Shown piece by piece: positions 13,561-28,500 of a stretch of DNA of 64,000 nt; the stretch's first letter is position 1; the number at the start of each line of letters is the position of its first letter. Below the pieces are notes generated by a model, which saw nothing but the letters and a program-made list of their open reading frames with translations, did not search any database and was not told the origin of the DNA. Both the position numbers and the translations under genes were made by a program. Source of the DNA: Colius striatus. Its lineage: Eukaryota; Chordata; Aves; Coliiformes; Coliidae. The stretch is from positions 21,802,501-21,866,500 of the forward strand of contig NC_084766.1 of the NCBI RefSeq assembly GCF_028858725.1, written 5' to 3'.

Positions 13561-16500
13561 GGCTGGTTTTCAGTTTATTTTTTTCTCCGTGGAGCCCCAC
13601 AAATCTCTAATCCTCGCTGTCGTACTCTGCTGTTACCTACCTTTTGCTCCTACTTCTCCTTTCATAGTTTGAGAGCTTTAATAAAGGGACAGTATTTTGC
13701 GTGTGTCCTTTCTATTTATTAGGAGTTTTGACCATACAGAATATGTAAGTACATATAATTGGTTTTTACAGGAAACAGTAGGTGAAGCTAACTTTACTTA
13801 CTCTTGTTTTTTTTCCCCCTAAGTGGGGGTCAGAATGCCTCAAAGACAGCCTCAAGGTGGGAGGAACATTTTGCAGTGAAGCACAAAGGCCCTCTGCATG
13901 GCACCCTTTATCCAGCCAGGACTGCTCTTCAAGCTCTTATGCTCCTTTCAGACCCTCCCAGAGTAGTTTGTACCAAAAGCAGCAGTTGGATGCGTTTTGG
14001 GCTACATCTGGGCTGTGAGCAGATATGAGACAGCAGCACAGACCTATGCGCTGGGCAGATAAAGGAAGGAGTGGGAGTGACGTTTGTGAGGGAAATACCA
14101 AGTACTATGTACCAAAATCAGGGCTGAGGTCAGGTGCCACATGTTGGGATTTTATGTGTAGGATTGGTTTTATTTTATTTTTTATTTTTAAACTATCTGT
14201 TCAGCAGCATGTTGTGATCAGGCATCAACATGAACTATGACCTGTCCATTTCATTACTGTGCATTTAGCCTAGTGGGAAGGGTTAAAGGATGTAAAAACC
14301 TCCTATAAATGCAGTATCCTGTATTTGTATCAACAGCTGACATCTCCTGTCTGCTCTCATATAATGCTTGGGCATTTAGTGTATGTAGTGGTCATTCATT
14401 TATTGTATTTAAATTGCTATTTTTTAGGAGCCTTGGTTTGTGGGCTTGGTTCTTTCTCCAGTTGCTTCACTACTAATTAATCCAAGATGGCAGGATTGCT
14501 TAAATGTCAATGATTTTAATGTGTCCTGAGGCATATTGGTACTTGTTTTGGTTTTGTGATTTTAGTTTGTGGTGTTGTTTGGGAAAAATAGTTGGAAGTT
14601 GGTACAACAGACAAAACAATTGTGTATCTTTCTAGTTTAGTAAAATGCTTGGTATTTACCTTAATAATTTACTAAAAGCATCCTGAATTTCTGACAAATT
14701 AACAGTGAAGATTATATTAAATGATTTATCAAATTATGAAGGTAGTACCTTTACATTTTCTTGACAGTTTTGCATATTCATGTCTACATATGCCTCTTTA
14801 AAATACACTAGCTTGGGTGTAAAGCTTTGGTATCTGCCCCTCTTTTACTGCAATTAGATATTAAACACATTTTCCTTATCTGGAATTGTTGTTTGGCGCT
14901 TTTTTTTGGTGGACCGATCAGTACTGAAACTTCATAATATTAAGCAAATGTCTGTTTACATTATCTGATGCTATTTACATTATCCTTCCAAAATAGGAAG
15001 ATTTATGGATGAGATTTCCTGAGTCATTTTTATGTTTTATCTACAAGTCAGGTCATCTTATTATCATCCTTAGGCATCAGGTCAGCAATTGTTTTAGTCC
15101 AGCACTGCTGGAGCTACTGATGTTAAATCTAGCTTTGGTACATTACCTGCCTGTTCTGCTGTTGCCTTGGAAGGAGTGACCTAGAAGTTTAAGGACATCA
15201 GTCACGACTTGTACTCTTTTCCTCTCTTAATTCATCTTTGAATGATTGTAGTGATTCAGAGGACTGCCTGAAGCTGTGAAGAGTTTTTCTGTCGAAAAGC
15301 AGCTTCTTAGGACCTAGTCCTTAGCCATGCCTGCCCTTATATGCACAGTCACAGCTTTCCAAAAGGCAGTCATCAACTTCTGAGGGCCCTACAGCATGAC
15401 TCTGTTGGAGCAGCTTTTCTTGCCTTTTTTTTTTTTTTTTTTAATTTCACTTGAGTCATCCCTGGACTCAGCTGGGAGCTGATACAGAGTGTTTGCTTCT
15501 TTCCTGGGACCCATCATCCAACCATCAGCCACTTTGAGAAAATTTCCTTTTAGTCGAGCTTTTTTTCTTCTTGCCTGCTGTTACACTTCATCTGCCTCAC
15601 ATTGGCTTTTATGGACATTGTGTTTTCTTGCACTTTTTCTCCTTTTGTATGTTCATCTGGGAAGCATTACTTTTGCCATTTAAAGTATTCCTGGACTGCC
15701 AAGTATGAATATATTTACTGCACATTCATAATGTATTCAGCACGTAAGATTCATTAATAAAAGTAGTGACAGGCTTGCTGTTAGAACCACCTCAGCTAGG
15801 AGACCTGAGCTCTGGATTGTCATGCAACTGTGCTGGGAGGGCTTTGCACCATTGCTGTTCTTTTGCCTGTGCATTGTGGCCCACGTACACCAGACATCTG
15901 CTGCACTTTTTTTGGTAATTAATACTTTTTTGTCTCCAGGGAAATAGAAAACAAAGGCAAGTTAGAAAGTTCTAGTTTGTTTTTGTTCAAATAGGTATAT
16001 ATATGAGCCACGTCTTCTTCAGAGGAGTTCAAAGAGTGGAAGGAACAGTATTAAAGCATGAAAGTTTTATTATTAATACAAATAATTTTAAAAAAATGTT
16101 AAAAAGCATTCCCTAACCATGAGTATGAGAAGATAGTGTTTTACATACTCTGTGTGATACGGACCAGTTGATGATATCAGTGGAGGATACAGTTGAGTCT
16201 CCAGCATAGCATTTCTGGGAGGCATTTGCATTGAGAGAAGGCATCTCATGAAAATCAACCTGAAGAGATACATCTATTTTGCAAATTTTATTTTTCTCAA
16301 ATTTTTATCTGAGAAGGAATATGATTGTAGATAATGTAAGAGTCAGCAATACTGAGTCAAATGCACTCTTTTTTTTTAAACTCAGTTTCTTTTCTCCTCC
16401 ATAGTGTGAATAACTTAGGAAAGATATGTCAAGCCTTTCCCCATGCAGATGTGTGATAACTATTTCTCTTATTTTTAGCTCGGTTGTATAAATGCTGTTT

Positions 16501-19500
16501 TGTTGTTGGTGCTGCTTTAGACATTTCCAGCTCTGTTCTCTTCCTGCACTACCCCTCCAGCTGACTGGTGCAGCTGGTTGCGGAGCTCTGGATGAACTGT
16601 TAGGGAACTTACCTGGGTTAAAATAATCTTTTTTGGGCAGGATCCTTTGTAACTTGGGTGAATTGTTTGATCTGGTTCATGTGTAGTTTTACAATTATGA
16701 CTGAGCAACTGGAAGGAAGGTATCAGACTAGGAGTGAGGGAGAGGAGATGGGATCTACTTTGTTACTTCTGCTGAAAGAATTGGACATTGTTACTATGCC
16801 TTGAAAAATGAAAGTGGTAAAACTGGGCATCAGTCAGTGCTTGATCATTTGATGGCATTAAGATATGGATATTTGGATTTTTTTATGCATTAATTTGGCA
16901 TTCTAGTCCCAACATGCATGGAAAAAAATAATTTCATGGTAGGAGTGTTGTGATGATTAGATTGTACATTTTTGCAGGCAAATTGTTAATTTATATTTTA
17001 GTTAATTTCAGTGAGCTTCCCAGCTGCCTGTGTAAGATCTAGAGATCTCAAATACTGTATCACAGCCAAAGAAACTTTTGTCTCATGTTTGTTTATAGTG
17101 TGGGCACATCATTTGCTGTGTTCTAGCTTTCTGAAAGAGGGGAGACTGATTGAAAATGAAGGTCCAAGATGTTCATCATACTTTTGATTATCTGCATCTG
17201 AAGATTAAATATGGGGACATCTGCATATATCATTTATAAAGTGATCTTTTGACAGACTGAAAATGTCTTTCTTTGCTCTGTGTTATTTGGAATATAATAC
17301 TCTGCATTGTCTATTTGGTTTGGTATAGACATGTGTGAGAATTTGTGCTTGCTTGCTCTCTGTCTTTGTCTTTCACTTATGCATGATGGACAGTATTGAT
17401 TTCTAGTTATACTGTGTCCATATTACATTAGCAAGTATAATGACTGTGTTGACCATTGTTTTCAGGCACGCGGCCGTGGAGGATATGATTCTGATTTTAG
17501 TGATGAGGAGAATGGAGAGAAGTCCGTGCAAAAGGCTAAAAGGTAATGTAGTACAGAATTAACATGTTACATTATGTGTTTTGTGCAAATGGCCTATTAC
17601 TAGGTATAAAAGACTGTGCTGTAACATGTGAAGTCTGGTGTTGAAATGTTTTTTTGAAAAATCAGTCTCTTTAGTTCCTGCATCTCCTTGTGTCTATCTT
17701 ACCAAGGTGTGTTGTCTCCCAGGGGCAGCTGATTAAGAACCATTCTACCATGTCCATCTGGTGTGTATATGCCCCTCAGTTCCTGGAGCAGAGTGTTTCG
17801 TTTTTCTGAGCATTAATATCAACTGCTGGGGTTTGGCTATGCTGTTCACTTCACTGTGGTCCATCAGGACATACAGAACTGCTAAGAGAGCAGGCAAAAA
17901 AGGCCAAATGGCAGCAAACTTTGTAGATATGAAACACCTGCTCAGAGGAAGTGAAGAACTGATTTGTGAAGAGGCCTGGGAATTAGCGAGTTGTATTGTA
18001 CTCAGTCCTCGAAATACAATTATGTGTCTCATACTTGAGATCACCTTTGCCCATTCTTTCAGTGATTTGCACTTGAATTTTGTGGTCTGATCTCATTATA
18101 TTAAGATTTTTATGTGTTTGTTTATTTTGCTTTGGCACCATAGTCCTTTGACACTTTCTGCACCATACTGAATATTTTGCCTACATTATGCTTATATTTT
18201 TCTTACCTTTTCCTACCTCTCCCTTGCTCTGTTAAGAACTGTTTCTGGAAACATTCCTTAGACTCTTGCTTATTTTCCCTTGCAGAAGAATTGAAAGAAT
18301 GTGTTTTGTAGTGTCTAGCTGCATACTGGAAAAGAAAGTCGTATTCTAATCATTGGAATAGCAGCAGGCATTGTGCTGTTCCATTTATTTTATAAGCATA
18401 GGCATTCTTCATGTCATGGTTGTGGCTGGGATAGAGTTAATTTTCTTTGTAGTAGCTGCTACAGGGCTGTGTTTTCGGTTTACACTGAAGAAAATGTTGG
18501 TAACACAGGGACATTTTGGTTGTTGCTGAACAGTGCTTGCAAGCATCAACACCATTTCTACATCTCACCCTGCCCCACCAGTGAGTGGACTGTGTAGGGG
18601 TGTGGAGGCCAGCGTGTGCACAAGAAGCTGGGAGGGGACATGGCCAGGACAACTGACCTAAACTAGTGTCATGATTTAGCAAGGAGCCACTTCTGCTTGG
18701 TAACAGGGAGAGGGGGTTGCCGTGAAGACCTAGTAAAGAGTTCTAGGACTTTCCCCCGGCTCTTGGGTTCAGACCCACCTCCAGCCTGGCTGGGCCAATC
18801 TGGCGCCTCTGCCATCATTATTTAAGGATGGGAATTTGAAGTGCTGGAGAGGAGGTGTAAGAGGGATACAAGATGAAGGTGACCATGTGGACCCCACAGT
18901 TAGAGAAGGAGGAAGGAAGGAGGAGTACTAGACCAGAGACCCCTCCACAACCTGTGGTGAGAACACAGGCTGTACCCCTGCAGCCTATGGAAGGCGGTGG
19001 CAGGACTGAGAGCTACCAGCAGCTCCAGGTGAGTGTGCCCAGACAGGCGAGAGACTGTGTGAGGAGGCAGCCATGGCGCAGGCCGTGCTGGAGAGCCTGT
19101 GGGCCACAGAGCAGACCCACATGAGCGGCAGGGAGGAGCTGCAGCCTTTGGGATGAATACACATTGGAACTGCCCATGCAGGGCTGCCATGTGTGTGAGG
19201 TACCCTCCAGTGCAGAGCCCGCCTGCCCTGAGGAGAGACAAACGGCAGAAGCCATCAGGAATAGACTGACTGAAACCCCCATTCCCTGCCCCCCTGAGCG
19301 GGAGGAGATAAAGCCTGGGAAGAGAGGACAGGTAGGGAGAAGGTGCTGGTTGTGCTTTTCATCATTGTACCATTCTGTGTTGTGGTTTTTTTTGTGTTGG
19401 TTATGTTTTGGGGTTTTATGGTTATGCTTTAGTTGGTGTTGGATTAAATTACTTTCTGTTTTCATCGTCAAGCCGAGTAGCCTGGTCTGTTTTGTCCTGG

Positions 19501-22500
19501 ACCATAAGCGGCAATTAAAGTCTTTGGTACTTGAGTCTAATCGTGGTCTTTTGTCCCCTGATGTGCCTAAACCACGACATTCCCATACCATAGGACATCA
19601 TACCCAGTGTATAAACTGGGGGGAGATGGCCAGGAGAGGCAGGTAGCAGCAATTACATTGTGCATCATTTGTCTTTTTGTTAGGTTTTGTTTCTCTTAAT
19701 TATTGCTATTATATTTTATTCTTCTTTGCTGTTACTATATTTTAGTTTGATTTCGTTATGATACTTGTTCTTATCTTAACCCATGTGTTTTGATTTCCTT
19801 TCCTGATTCCCCTCCCCATCCTATGGGAGGTGTGGGGAGTAAGTGAATGGCTGCAGGGGGCTTTGTTGCCAACTGGGCTGGAACATCGACGCTTTGTTAA
19901 AACAGTGACTGTTTTTGTTCAGTTTTCATTTTCTTTAAAAGGCTGTTACACATTATACTATTCCACTTTCTAAGTGGAATATTAACTGACCATCAGGAAC
20001 GTTTCAAAAATACCGTTACCCTTGTTCTGGCACGCTACTGCAGATTCCCAGTAGGACTCTTATGTTGAGTTCTATATATATGTTATACGTACTTTTCTTG
20101 CTATGTGATGATACTTATTTTCACTTAAAGGAAAATACTAATCCTAAGTTTTTTCCATATTACTGTTTTATGGAGTCCCCTTAAGGGAATTTTATGCCTA
20201 GAAATCCTTCAGAGCAAATGATAGTTTCTAGAGTCCTGCATTCAGTATCTTGAAATATAAATTTCCTGGCTTGCTTCCTGCAGGATTCTGACTTCCATTC
20301 TTTCTGCCAGCTGGTAATTATGGAAAAATCATTTCTTCACCTCTACTGAGGAATGAAACTAACCTTTTACTAGCTAAAGTGCATCACTTTATGTTTAACT
20401 TTTTATTACTTTATTGAATTCTGAAAGTATTTTTAGCTGCCCACTGACAGGTACAGTCTACAACACTACTTAAGTTTTAAATTAATGATTCTTTTGATTA
20501 CATTAAGGGACACAGAGCCATTTAATGAGGTGTTGAGATGTTAGCATGAAGTGATTCAGTGAATATACTGTCCTTCCTGTTCCTACTTATCCATGTAACT
20601 GGGGTTTATAGAGGGACTTCAAATGTAGAGTGAAACTGAAGAGTCTTCGGATTTTTTCATTGTGGTTCTAAGGTAATAATATTGATTAAAAAAATCATAA
20701 ATTAATGTTTCAAGTGATTTTCTTTAAATGCTAACTGTATGCAAATGCTTTGCCAATTTTGTTCTGCAAGTGAAGTCTAAGCCAATTCTAAGTTTGGTTT
20801 TATTCATATAGAAACTAGCAATATAACAGTTTTTGATACTCAAGCTAGTGCAAAGTTTGGTGTATGGAAGTTTTATTTCTTATGAAAAGTTCTTGACAAA
20901 TTTTTCTTCCGTTTTTCTCTCTACCTTCAGTATAAAGGAAGATGGCCTTCTGGTAAAGCCATTCCAAAAAGCAAAACAAGGCAGTATGGTTCACAGACAA
21001 TTTGCAGCTGAGGAATGGGATAGGTAACTTTTATCTATTGCTTTTGTGTGACATTGTTCCTGTAATGTAAAGATAGCTTTCACTCAAACATATTTGTTAT
21101 TAACAGGGAAGAAGCAAGAAAAAGAAGATTTCACTTGATAGCGATGGATGCTGTATCCTCTTTTATTTTTTTCATCAGTTATGATGATGAGGCACAGGTT
21201 ATTAATTATGGTGAAATACTGGGATTTCTCAGTTATCATAGTAGTCGACAGTGCAGCACCAGATACTGAGTTGTTCTTCACATAGTTTATTTTTGTTGCT
21301 CAGATGTCTAAGAATGGCTTAACTGAGTAGAGGCATTTCCAGATTCTTCCTATATGCTTATTTTGTCCTGTTTGGCACAAAATTATTATACAGTTAATTT
21401 TATTTAAGTTTATTCAGATTGGCACAAAGACACTTTGCTCATTCAGTTGAGTTTATACAGGACATAATTCTCTGTAAGGCTTATATTATCTGTGGACAAA
21501 TACATTTTTACTGGAAATTAAAGACTACATTAGCTAATTCAAAAGTTATTCAAACCAGTCTTATCTCCAGTAATATCTTCTACAGATGCTCTAAGACTGT
21601 TTAATAACATATGCGTTTTTATTTTAGTGAGTTTTTAAAATCTTTTAATTATGTTTCATGCATAATTTGTAACTTTTTGTAACTACCTTGTTTAGATTAC
21701 AACATTTCTCCTTTTAGTTAGTTTTTGCCTGAGGCAGTTATTACATGTTTTGACTGAGCTTATCTAAGTCCCATAAGTTCCTTGTTTGTTTAAGTAGCCG
21801 TTGTTCAGCAGTAGCAGTTAATAAATAGGAAAGTAAAAACAAATTAAAGGTGCAAACACTTAAATCTAGAAACTACAGTAAACAGAAGATAACTTCTCCC
21901 TAACCTGCTTAGAATTTGGCCAGGCACTACATAAACTATCATATGCTTGTTAATGGGGACATACTGAAAGTTAGTCCCACTGAATGTTATTGGTTACAGT
22001 AAAGCCTATATATTCTGTAATGATTAAAAAACTTATGGTGTAGAGACTTCTGTGAGTTTCTGCTAATGTTTTTGAGTAGTTCCTATTTAAAATCTTTACT
22101 CTTGGGCAATTTTAACACCTGGTAGCATAAATGACATCACAAAATAGTATGTTATGTTAAATGTGATTAATTGTGGCAGTTACACATTCTGGTTTTGCTG
22201 CTCTGGAAAGAAAAAAAAGGGTACAATTTAACATGAGATTAAATTAACTTTTTGTGGTCCTTTGGAAAATAAAATGTTTTCTTAATAAAATTTGAATGTA
22301 TGTCAAAATAGGAGGTTGATACAAATTATTCACAGTGATGCAGTACCAGGATACGTACCAGAAGATAATGTTTCCTAATTTGTTGCTTCAGAAATATCAT
22401 ACAAGTTAGTAGAAAATATTTTAAGTAGTCATATATAGTGGTTTTATTTGTGAAGATGCTTATTTTCTGTATAAGTGATAATGTATTTTTGCTGCACTTA

Positions 22501-25500
22501 TGGTACAAAATGTTTAAAATCATGTCTGAGACTGAAGTTTTCTAAAAAAAAGCATTATATATTTTCCCATGATTTTCACATCCAAACTAAAAAAGATAAC
22601 TTTTATTTGTATGTTGATGGTAAAATATAATAAATCGTTCCATTTCAGTAGCCAGGCTATTCTTATAATACAAAAATGCAATAGAAAAAGGCCTGTTTTA
22701 AATCAAAACAGCAGTACTAAGAAGCAGTTGTCTAAATTACATCTGAAAAAATGAACTGTTTTTATGTATATGTGTACAGAATATCTTTGACAAAGGAAGA
22801 CAATTTAATAAAGGTCTGGTAGCTAAATGAGATTTTAAAGATGAAATTACATTGAATTCCAGTATTTGGAAAGTAGCTAAGTAAAAATTGCTGATTAATT
22901 CCTTTCTTTCTGGAAACTGCTGAGCCATTTTTGAGAAAAAAAACTTCTTTCTGTTAAATATATTAAAGGTTTTCATTATGTTTTTTAGTTTTAAGCTACC
23001 GGTAAAATAAGACAACTTACGAAACAATCCTTAACAGCTTTGTTCAGTATCAAAGACATAAAAAGTTTGTGAGTGACTACATTTTATATTATGGTGGCAA
23101 AATAGAGGATTTTCGACGTTCTGGGTAAGAACCATTAGCAATCTTACACCTCATGCCCCTAAAGCTCTCCTGTTACATAAAGCCATTAAATACATATTAT
23201 AGATTTGCAGGTAGAGGATGTGGCTATATATCAAATCACTAATTATTCTGGTCACAAATAGTCATGATAAATATCCTAACCACAGAATTGCCTTCTTTCA
23301 TTTTGCATCATTATTTTTATATAAGAACTTACCATGAGCTAAATTATTCGTGTTTTGTTATGTAAAAGGAAAAATGACAGGTGAGCATTAGTTGAGGGTA
23401 CATTGAGAAATATTTGGCAGTACCTTCAAAATAACAATCTGAAGTACTTTTGAAATGTGTGGAATTGCTATCCATTGTCCAGAATAATGATAACTTTCTT
23501 TAGTGATGTCTATAACTGTCTTCTAACATTACTGTTTTAAATAAAAAGTATAAAAAAATCATAAAAAGTATTTTCAGACAAGATCAGGACATCCACAGTT
23601 TCAGCAGCTGTTTTCCACTGTGAATTTTTCATTTGGAAAATAGTGTGCCAGGGGATATGATTTTTGATAGTTTTTATTCCAATATATTCCTTCATGTGCT
23701 GAGGTGGCGATCACAACTGTGAAATACTGGTTTATCAAATAGTTATTTGACTGATTTGTCATTTTAGTGTTACATTGTACTAAAAGAAATATGTCCTTTT
23801 ATAGAGAAAATGACAAAACGGATCTTGATGTGATTAGAGAAAACCATAGATTCCTGTGGAACGAAGAGGATGAAGCCGACATGAATTGGTACCCAGAACT
23901 ATTATAGAAAACGTTATTTTTAAATCACTTGGACTAAGTTTGGAGTGTGTCCTACTAATTAAGAATTATTACGCATACGTAGTGGTCATTCTTTGACATT
24001 TCAAAATTGAAGACCTTTAGAAGGTCTTTCATATTGTTCAGTGGCAAAATTAATTGATGACACAAAGAAATATGTGCATATTCTCCGAGATCCAAATGGC
24101 TATTCTGAAAACTCAAGACTGGTTTGAAAAAAAGGACTTTTTATTTATTTTTGCTGAGGATGCATATTGGATTTATTTTTCAAGTTTTACAGAAGTTACC
24201 CCTTAGCTCAGTGAGTGCATTTCTAGCTCTGGAGCTCATGTTCATTGAATGAAACAAAATATCTTTGCCTTGCTAATGTCATCCCAATGTACAATTAATT
24301 GTTAGATGTTCTATATTTAATAAAAATAATACCTTTTTAATAGGGAGAAGAGGCTTGCAAAGAAGTATTATGATAAGTTGTTCAAAGAATATTGTATAGC
24401 AGATCTCAGTAGATACAAAGAGAATAAGGTATGTTTCGTTACCATGAATCATCTTGGTTTTAAACTATGTCTTTTTTAAAAATTGTCTTGTGATTGTGGA
24501 TATGTTGTGAAGCCAGGATGCTAGTACAACTTCCCTAGAGAGCTAGTTGTGGGGACCTTTCAAGTTATTTAATATGCAGCAGCAGTTTGAATCCATGCAT
24601 TGTCATTGCCCCAAAAATGTGCTTCTGTGGGAACAGGAGCATTTCTGTTAGATGGTGTTTTATGAAGAGGTACATTGTGTGTAAGAAAGGCAGAAAATGC
24701 AGAGAGGTTAAGGAGAGAAGGTTAGATTTGTCTGGAGAGAAGTGCTAGATGAATCCTAGAAAAAAAACCCAAAAACCTGGGAATGTTACTATTCAAAAAA
24801 CCCAAAAAAGTGTAAAAAGAGTTTTGTCCTTGAATGGTGTCAGAAAAAGTTCTAGAAGTGTTTATTCTAAAGCAGTGTCTTTTGCTGGTTTTTCCGTTGT
24901 TTATGGAAACAGGATTTATATGTTCCTTGTAAATAAATAAAATTTCTTAAGAGAAACATTCCAACACTAGTTTTTCTTCTTGACCAGGATAGCCTTTGTT
25001 ATTTCCAAGTTTTTGACTGACTAACCTCTTGGTCACAAAGACGATGTGAATTTTCTATGGTAATTCTGCAAAGAGTATTGCTGAACAAAGATACATCTTA
25101 GTTTTAGCACATTGTAACAACCTAGCCCTGCAAACAATGTCTGTATAAAGTTCGTTGAGACTATTTATAGGATTGAAATTTGTGTTCACTGGTAAATATG
25201 TGCAAGAACTAGACTTAAACTTTAATATTAGGCAGAGAAGATGACAACCTTCCAAAGAAAATTTGAACAGAAAAATGCAAAAATTAAAATTAAGAAAAAG
25301 TAAAATGTTGAAGGTGTCTTCCCTCTTTTTTTTGAAGTAAATTTCATTTTATTTTTCTATAGCTCTTTCATATCTGAGTCTCTGCCCTGCTTCCCCAACT
25401 GATTTTCCCTTGAGTATGCTTACAGATTTTGTTTCTTTCGCTACTGTGCCAAGTTTCCATATGTTTGCTGTGTTTTGTGGGAAACTGTTCTGCCCCAGCA

Positions 25501-28500
25501 GTTTCCTTATTTTTTTTTTTTTAAATCTGTGTGTGAACAGTGTTTCCCTGACAGACTTCAAATGTGGCTGTCCTAACTTTGAGGTCACTCTTGAATTCCT
25601 ATTTATGCTCATAAGTTATTACCTGTATTTTTGGAATTGCCATGTCAGCATAGCTCTGCTGTATCATGTAATTTGCACTCTTATATTAGGTCATGATTTC
25701 TATTCTCAAATACATTCTGACCATATGAGAGTCCTTTCTTAGAAATTCTTAGAAAAACTGAAAATGCAAGAGTTTTCTCAAATACTGATTATCCATACCC
25801 ATGGTATAGAAGGATGCCAAGGCAGTTTTTTTTCTTGGAAGTCAGAAGTAGGCTGCTGGTCCCATTCACCTAATGGAATGCAGTCTGTACTTACAGATTT
25901 TTCCTGCCTTGATTCTTTTTCTGCATTTCCAGAAACTAGAAGTTGGATATCTTTAGCCCATCATGCCTTCTGTTTTGCAGTGCTGCTGTTATGGGAGGTG
26001 AAGAGTAGGCACCAAACTTATCAGATGGCCAGCCTTTCATGTGATAGTTGTTTATGCCTGATATGATGTTGCTTCATCTTGATATAATTCCATTCACTGG
26101 AACAACCTCCTCAGTGACATGATAGAGTCTCCATCAGTGGAGATTTTCAAGATGTGATTGCACAGATCTCATCTTGGCTCCCTTTCTCACAAAAGATTGG
26201 GCCAGATGATCTTTCAAAGTCCTTTCTAAGCTGAGCTGCCTTGCGAGGTCTGAAAAATAAGCAGAGCACCTCGTAAAAGGCTGAAGCTTGAAAGAAAACA
26301 AGAAGCTCCAAGATTTACGAACTCCCAAGGCCATGGTCACACTTCAGTTACTGGTTCAGAATGTTGCACTCAGATATGCCCACATAGAAATGACTGAGAC
26401 TCCCATGTCCCGTAGCAGATCCCCCTGTGCTTTCATCCTTAGAGATACCCAGTTACGCTCTCACCCAGCACTGACCAGTGGAGACCCACTCACTCTCCTT
26501 GCCCCTAGGCTGCTTCAGCTAGCTGACAGCTAGTTTGGCTTGGTCTTTACTGGTACTCACACATTCATTTGCATGCCTGCACTCACCTCAGTTGCTGGCA
26601 CTGCAGACAAATGCAATCCTGTGACCTATGATCTCACTTGTCTTTGTGTAGTTTGGATATATAATCTTTTCTTTTAATAAGAAATGTCAAGGTGACCCTC
26701 CAATGTGATGCTACTTACAGACATTAGAAGAGTATGCTCTGACAGCTCTTGCTTTCCCTGGATCAGATTTTTTTTTTAGGTCAGTGATGTCTTTGAACCT
26801 TCAGTGCATCCTGTCTGCAAGCTTTGAGGCTGATAAATGGCCATCTGTATTGTCAGATAGTTTAGTTCTATTGTCAGTTTTGCAATGTAGTAAGGGAAAG
26901 TGCTCTGCATGTAAGTTTTACATTGATATGCATTGGACTAGAAACATTCTTTTCTCTTTGTTTTATTTTCCTAGAAAGTTTCTTATTTGCTGTCTCTGTA
27001 CTTTGTTTTGTAGCTTAACAGAATGGAAATGTCTCCTATTTGCTAAGAAATGAAATCTGTCTGACACCTGGTTGTTAAACAGAATATATTTTATTCTTTT
27101 GTTTTTATTTCCAGATCATTTTCAGATTTCTAGGCCAGCTTGTAATCCACTTTATGACATTCACTTTTGTCATTGTTTTTGAGCATGCAGGCTTTCCTGT
27201 GAAAATAAAAAATACTTAAAATATCCATGATATTTTTCCACAGTGTTATCTAAATCCATATGTTTCTTTTTTTCTGAAAGAAGTGAGTGTGGACATGTTA
27301 GTTGTTGCTGTAGCCAATGCATGTTAGATAAGCAGTCCATATTTAATTTGGGAATTTTATTGTTTGTGAATATTGAATGGTCTTTTGCATTTTTAAGACT
27401 AGCATTTCTTATTAAGTTAGCCATTTGAAACATCTGTTTTGGAGTTGTTTTACTTGATCTTTGTCTACCTTGTAGAAATAGTTCATTTAGGATCTTATTG
27501 AATGTACTTAACAAAGAAGATAAGACAGAATAAATGCCATCTGCTGATGATGCTTTTGCATCCCTTAATATTTCAGACTGATTGTTCAAGACCCTACCTT
27601 AATTTTTAATTTTCCTATGTAGTTTAATTTGTTCCTGATATTTTAGCTTGGAAGAATTCAATTGTATTTACTTTTTTTTTTTCTTAGCCTTGGTCACTCT
27701 GTCATTTTCCACCATTTGGTGGAAGAATAATTAGCAAAAATGAATGTGGATGAAGACAACTTTTTTCATAGAAGTACTGCAGGTGGTTCTGACTTTCTCC
27801 TTCCTTCATTTTGATTATCATTCTTGATATCATTGCAGAAATGCTCCCTAAGGATATAATCTGATATGTGATTTTGAGTCAAGTTTGAACTGTGAGGGAA
27901 AAATTGTGTAAAATAGCAAAAAATGGCTAACTTGGTGATTGGTGAAGTAGCAGGGGGACTAGAAAAAGAAAACCTACAGATAAGGCTAAATTGTGATTTT
28001 TGCCCTTTATTGCGATCAACACACACCTGCAAAATTAGTGCCAAAATACTGTTGATGTTTAATCATAAATTTGTGCTATTTTTCAATTACATCGTAAGCT
28101 TTTCAGAATTAGAATACCCAGTAAATCAGCAAATATTCTTTATAAAACCCCAATTACCATCACTTTTTACATAAACTGATTTCCATCATGAAGTCTACAT
28201 TTGCAAATATATTTTACATTCTATTTTCACTGAACTGTTCAGCACAGTTCTTGGTTTTTACAGTTGATTAATTTTTGTGTAGATCACACTGCAGATCTGT
28301 AGAGTAGGCCAAGCACAACCGGATCCAGCCTTAGCAAGCTGTCATCATACACAGTATGATAGCAGAACCTGATCTCCTGTGATTATTTTTTTTACCAGTG
28401 AAACCAGAAGGGGTGAAAATATTACACTATAATACCAATTAAAAAATTAGTGTACTGATTTAAAGAGGCAAATATTTTGTTGGTTTACAAATTTTAGTTT

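Noticed and set aside
12878-13610. Long overlapping ORFs on both strands (up to 240 codons) in the CpG island
   Set aside because: They are proline-, arginine-, alanine- and glycine-rich translations of GC-rich DNA in several frames at once, without domains. Only the short FRA10AC1 exon 1 is supported.
18873-19646. Possible genes of 80-190 codons on both strands near 19 kb
   Set aside because: They lie within the inner LTR and its junction with the outer LTR, show no domains, and retroviral internal sequence is absent.
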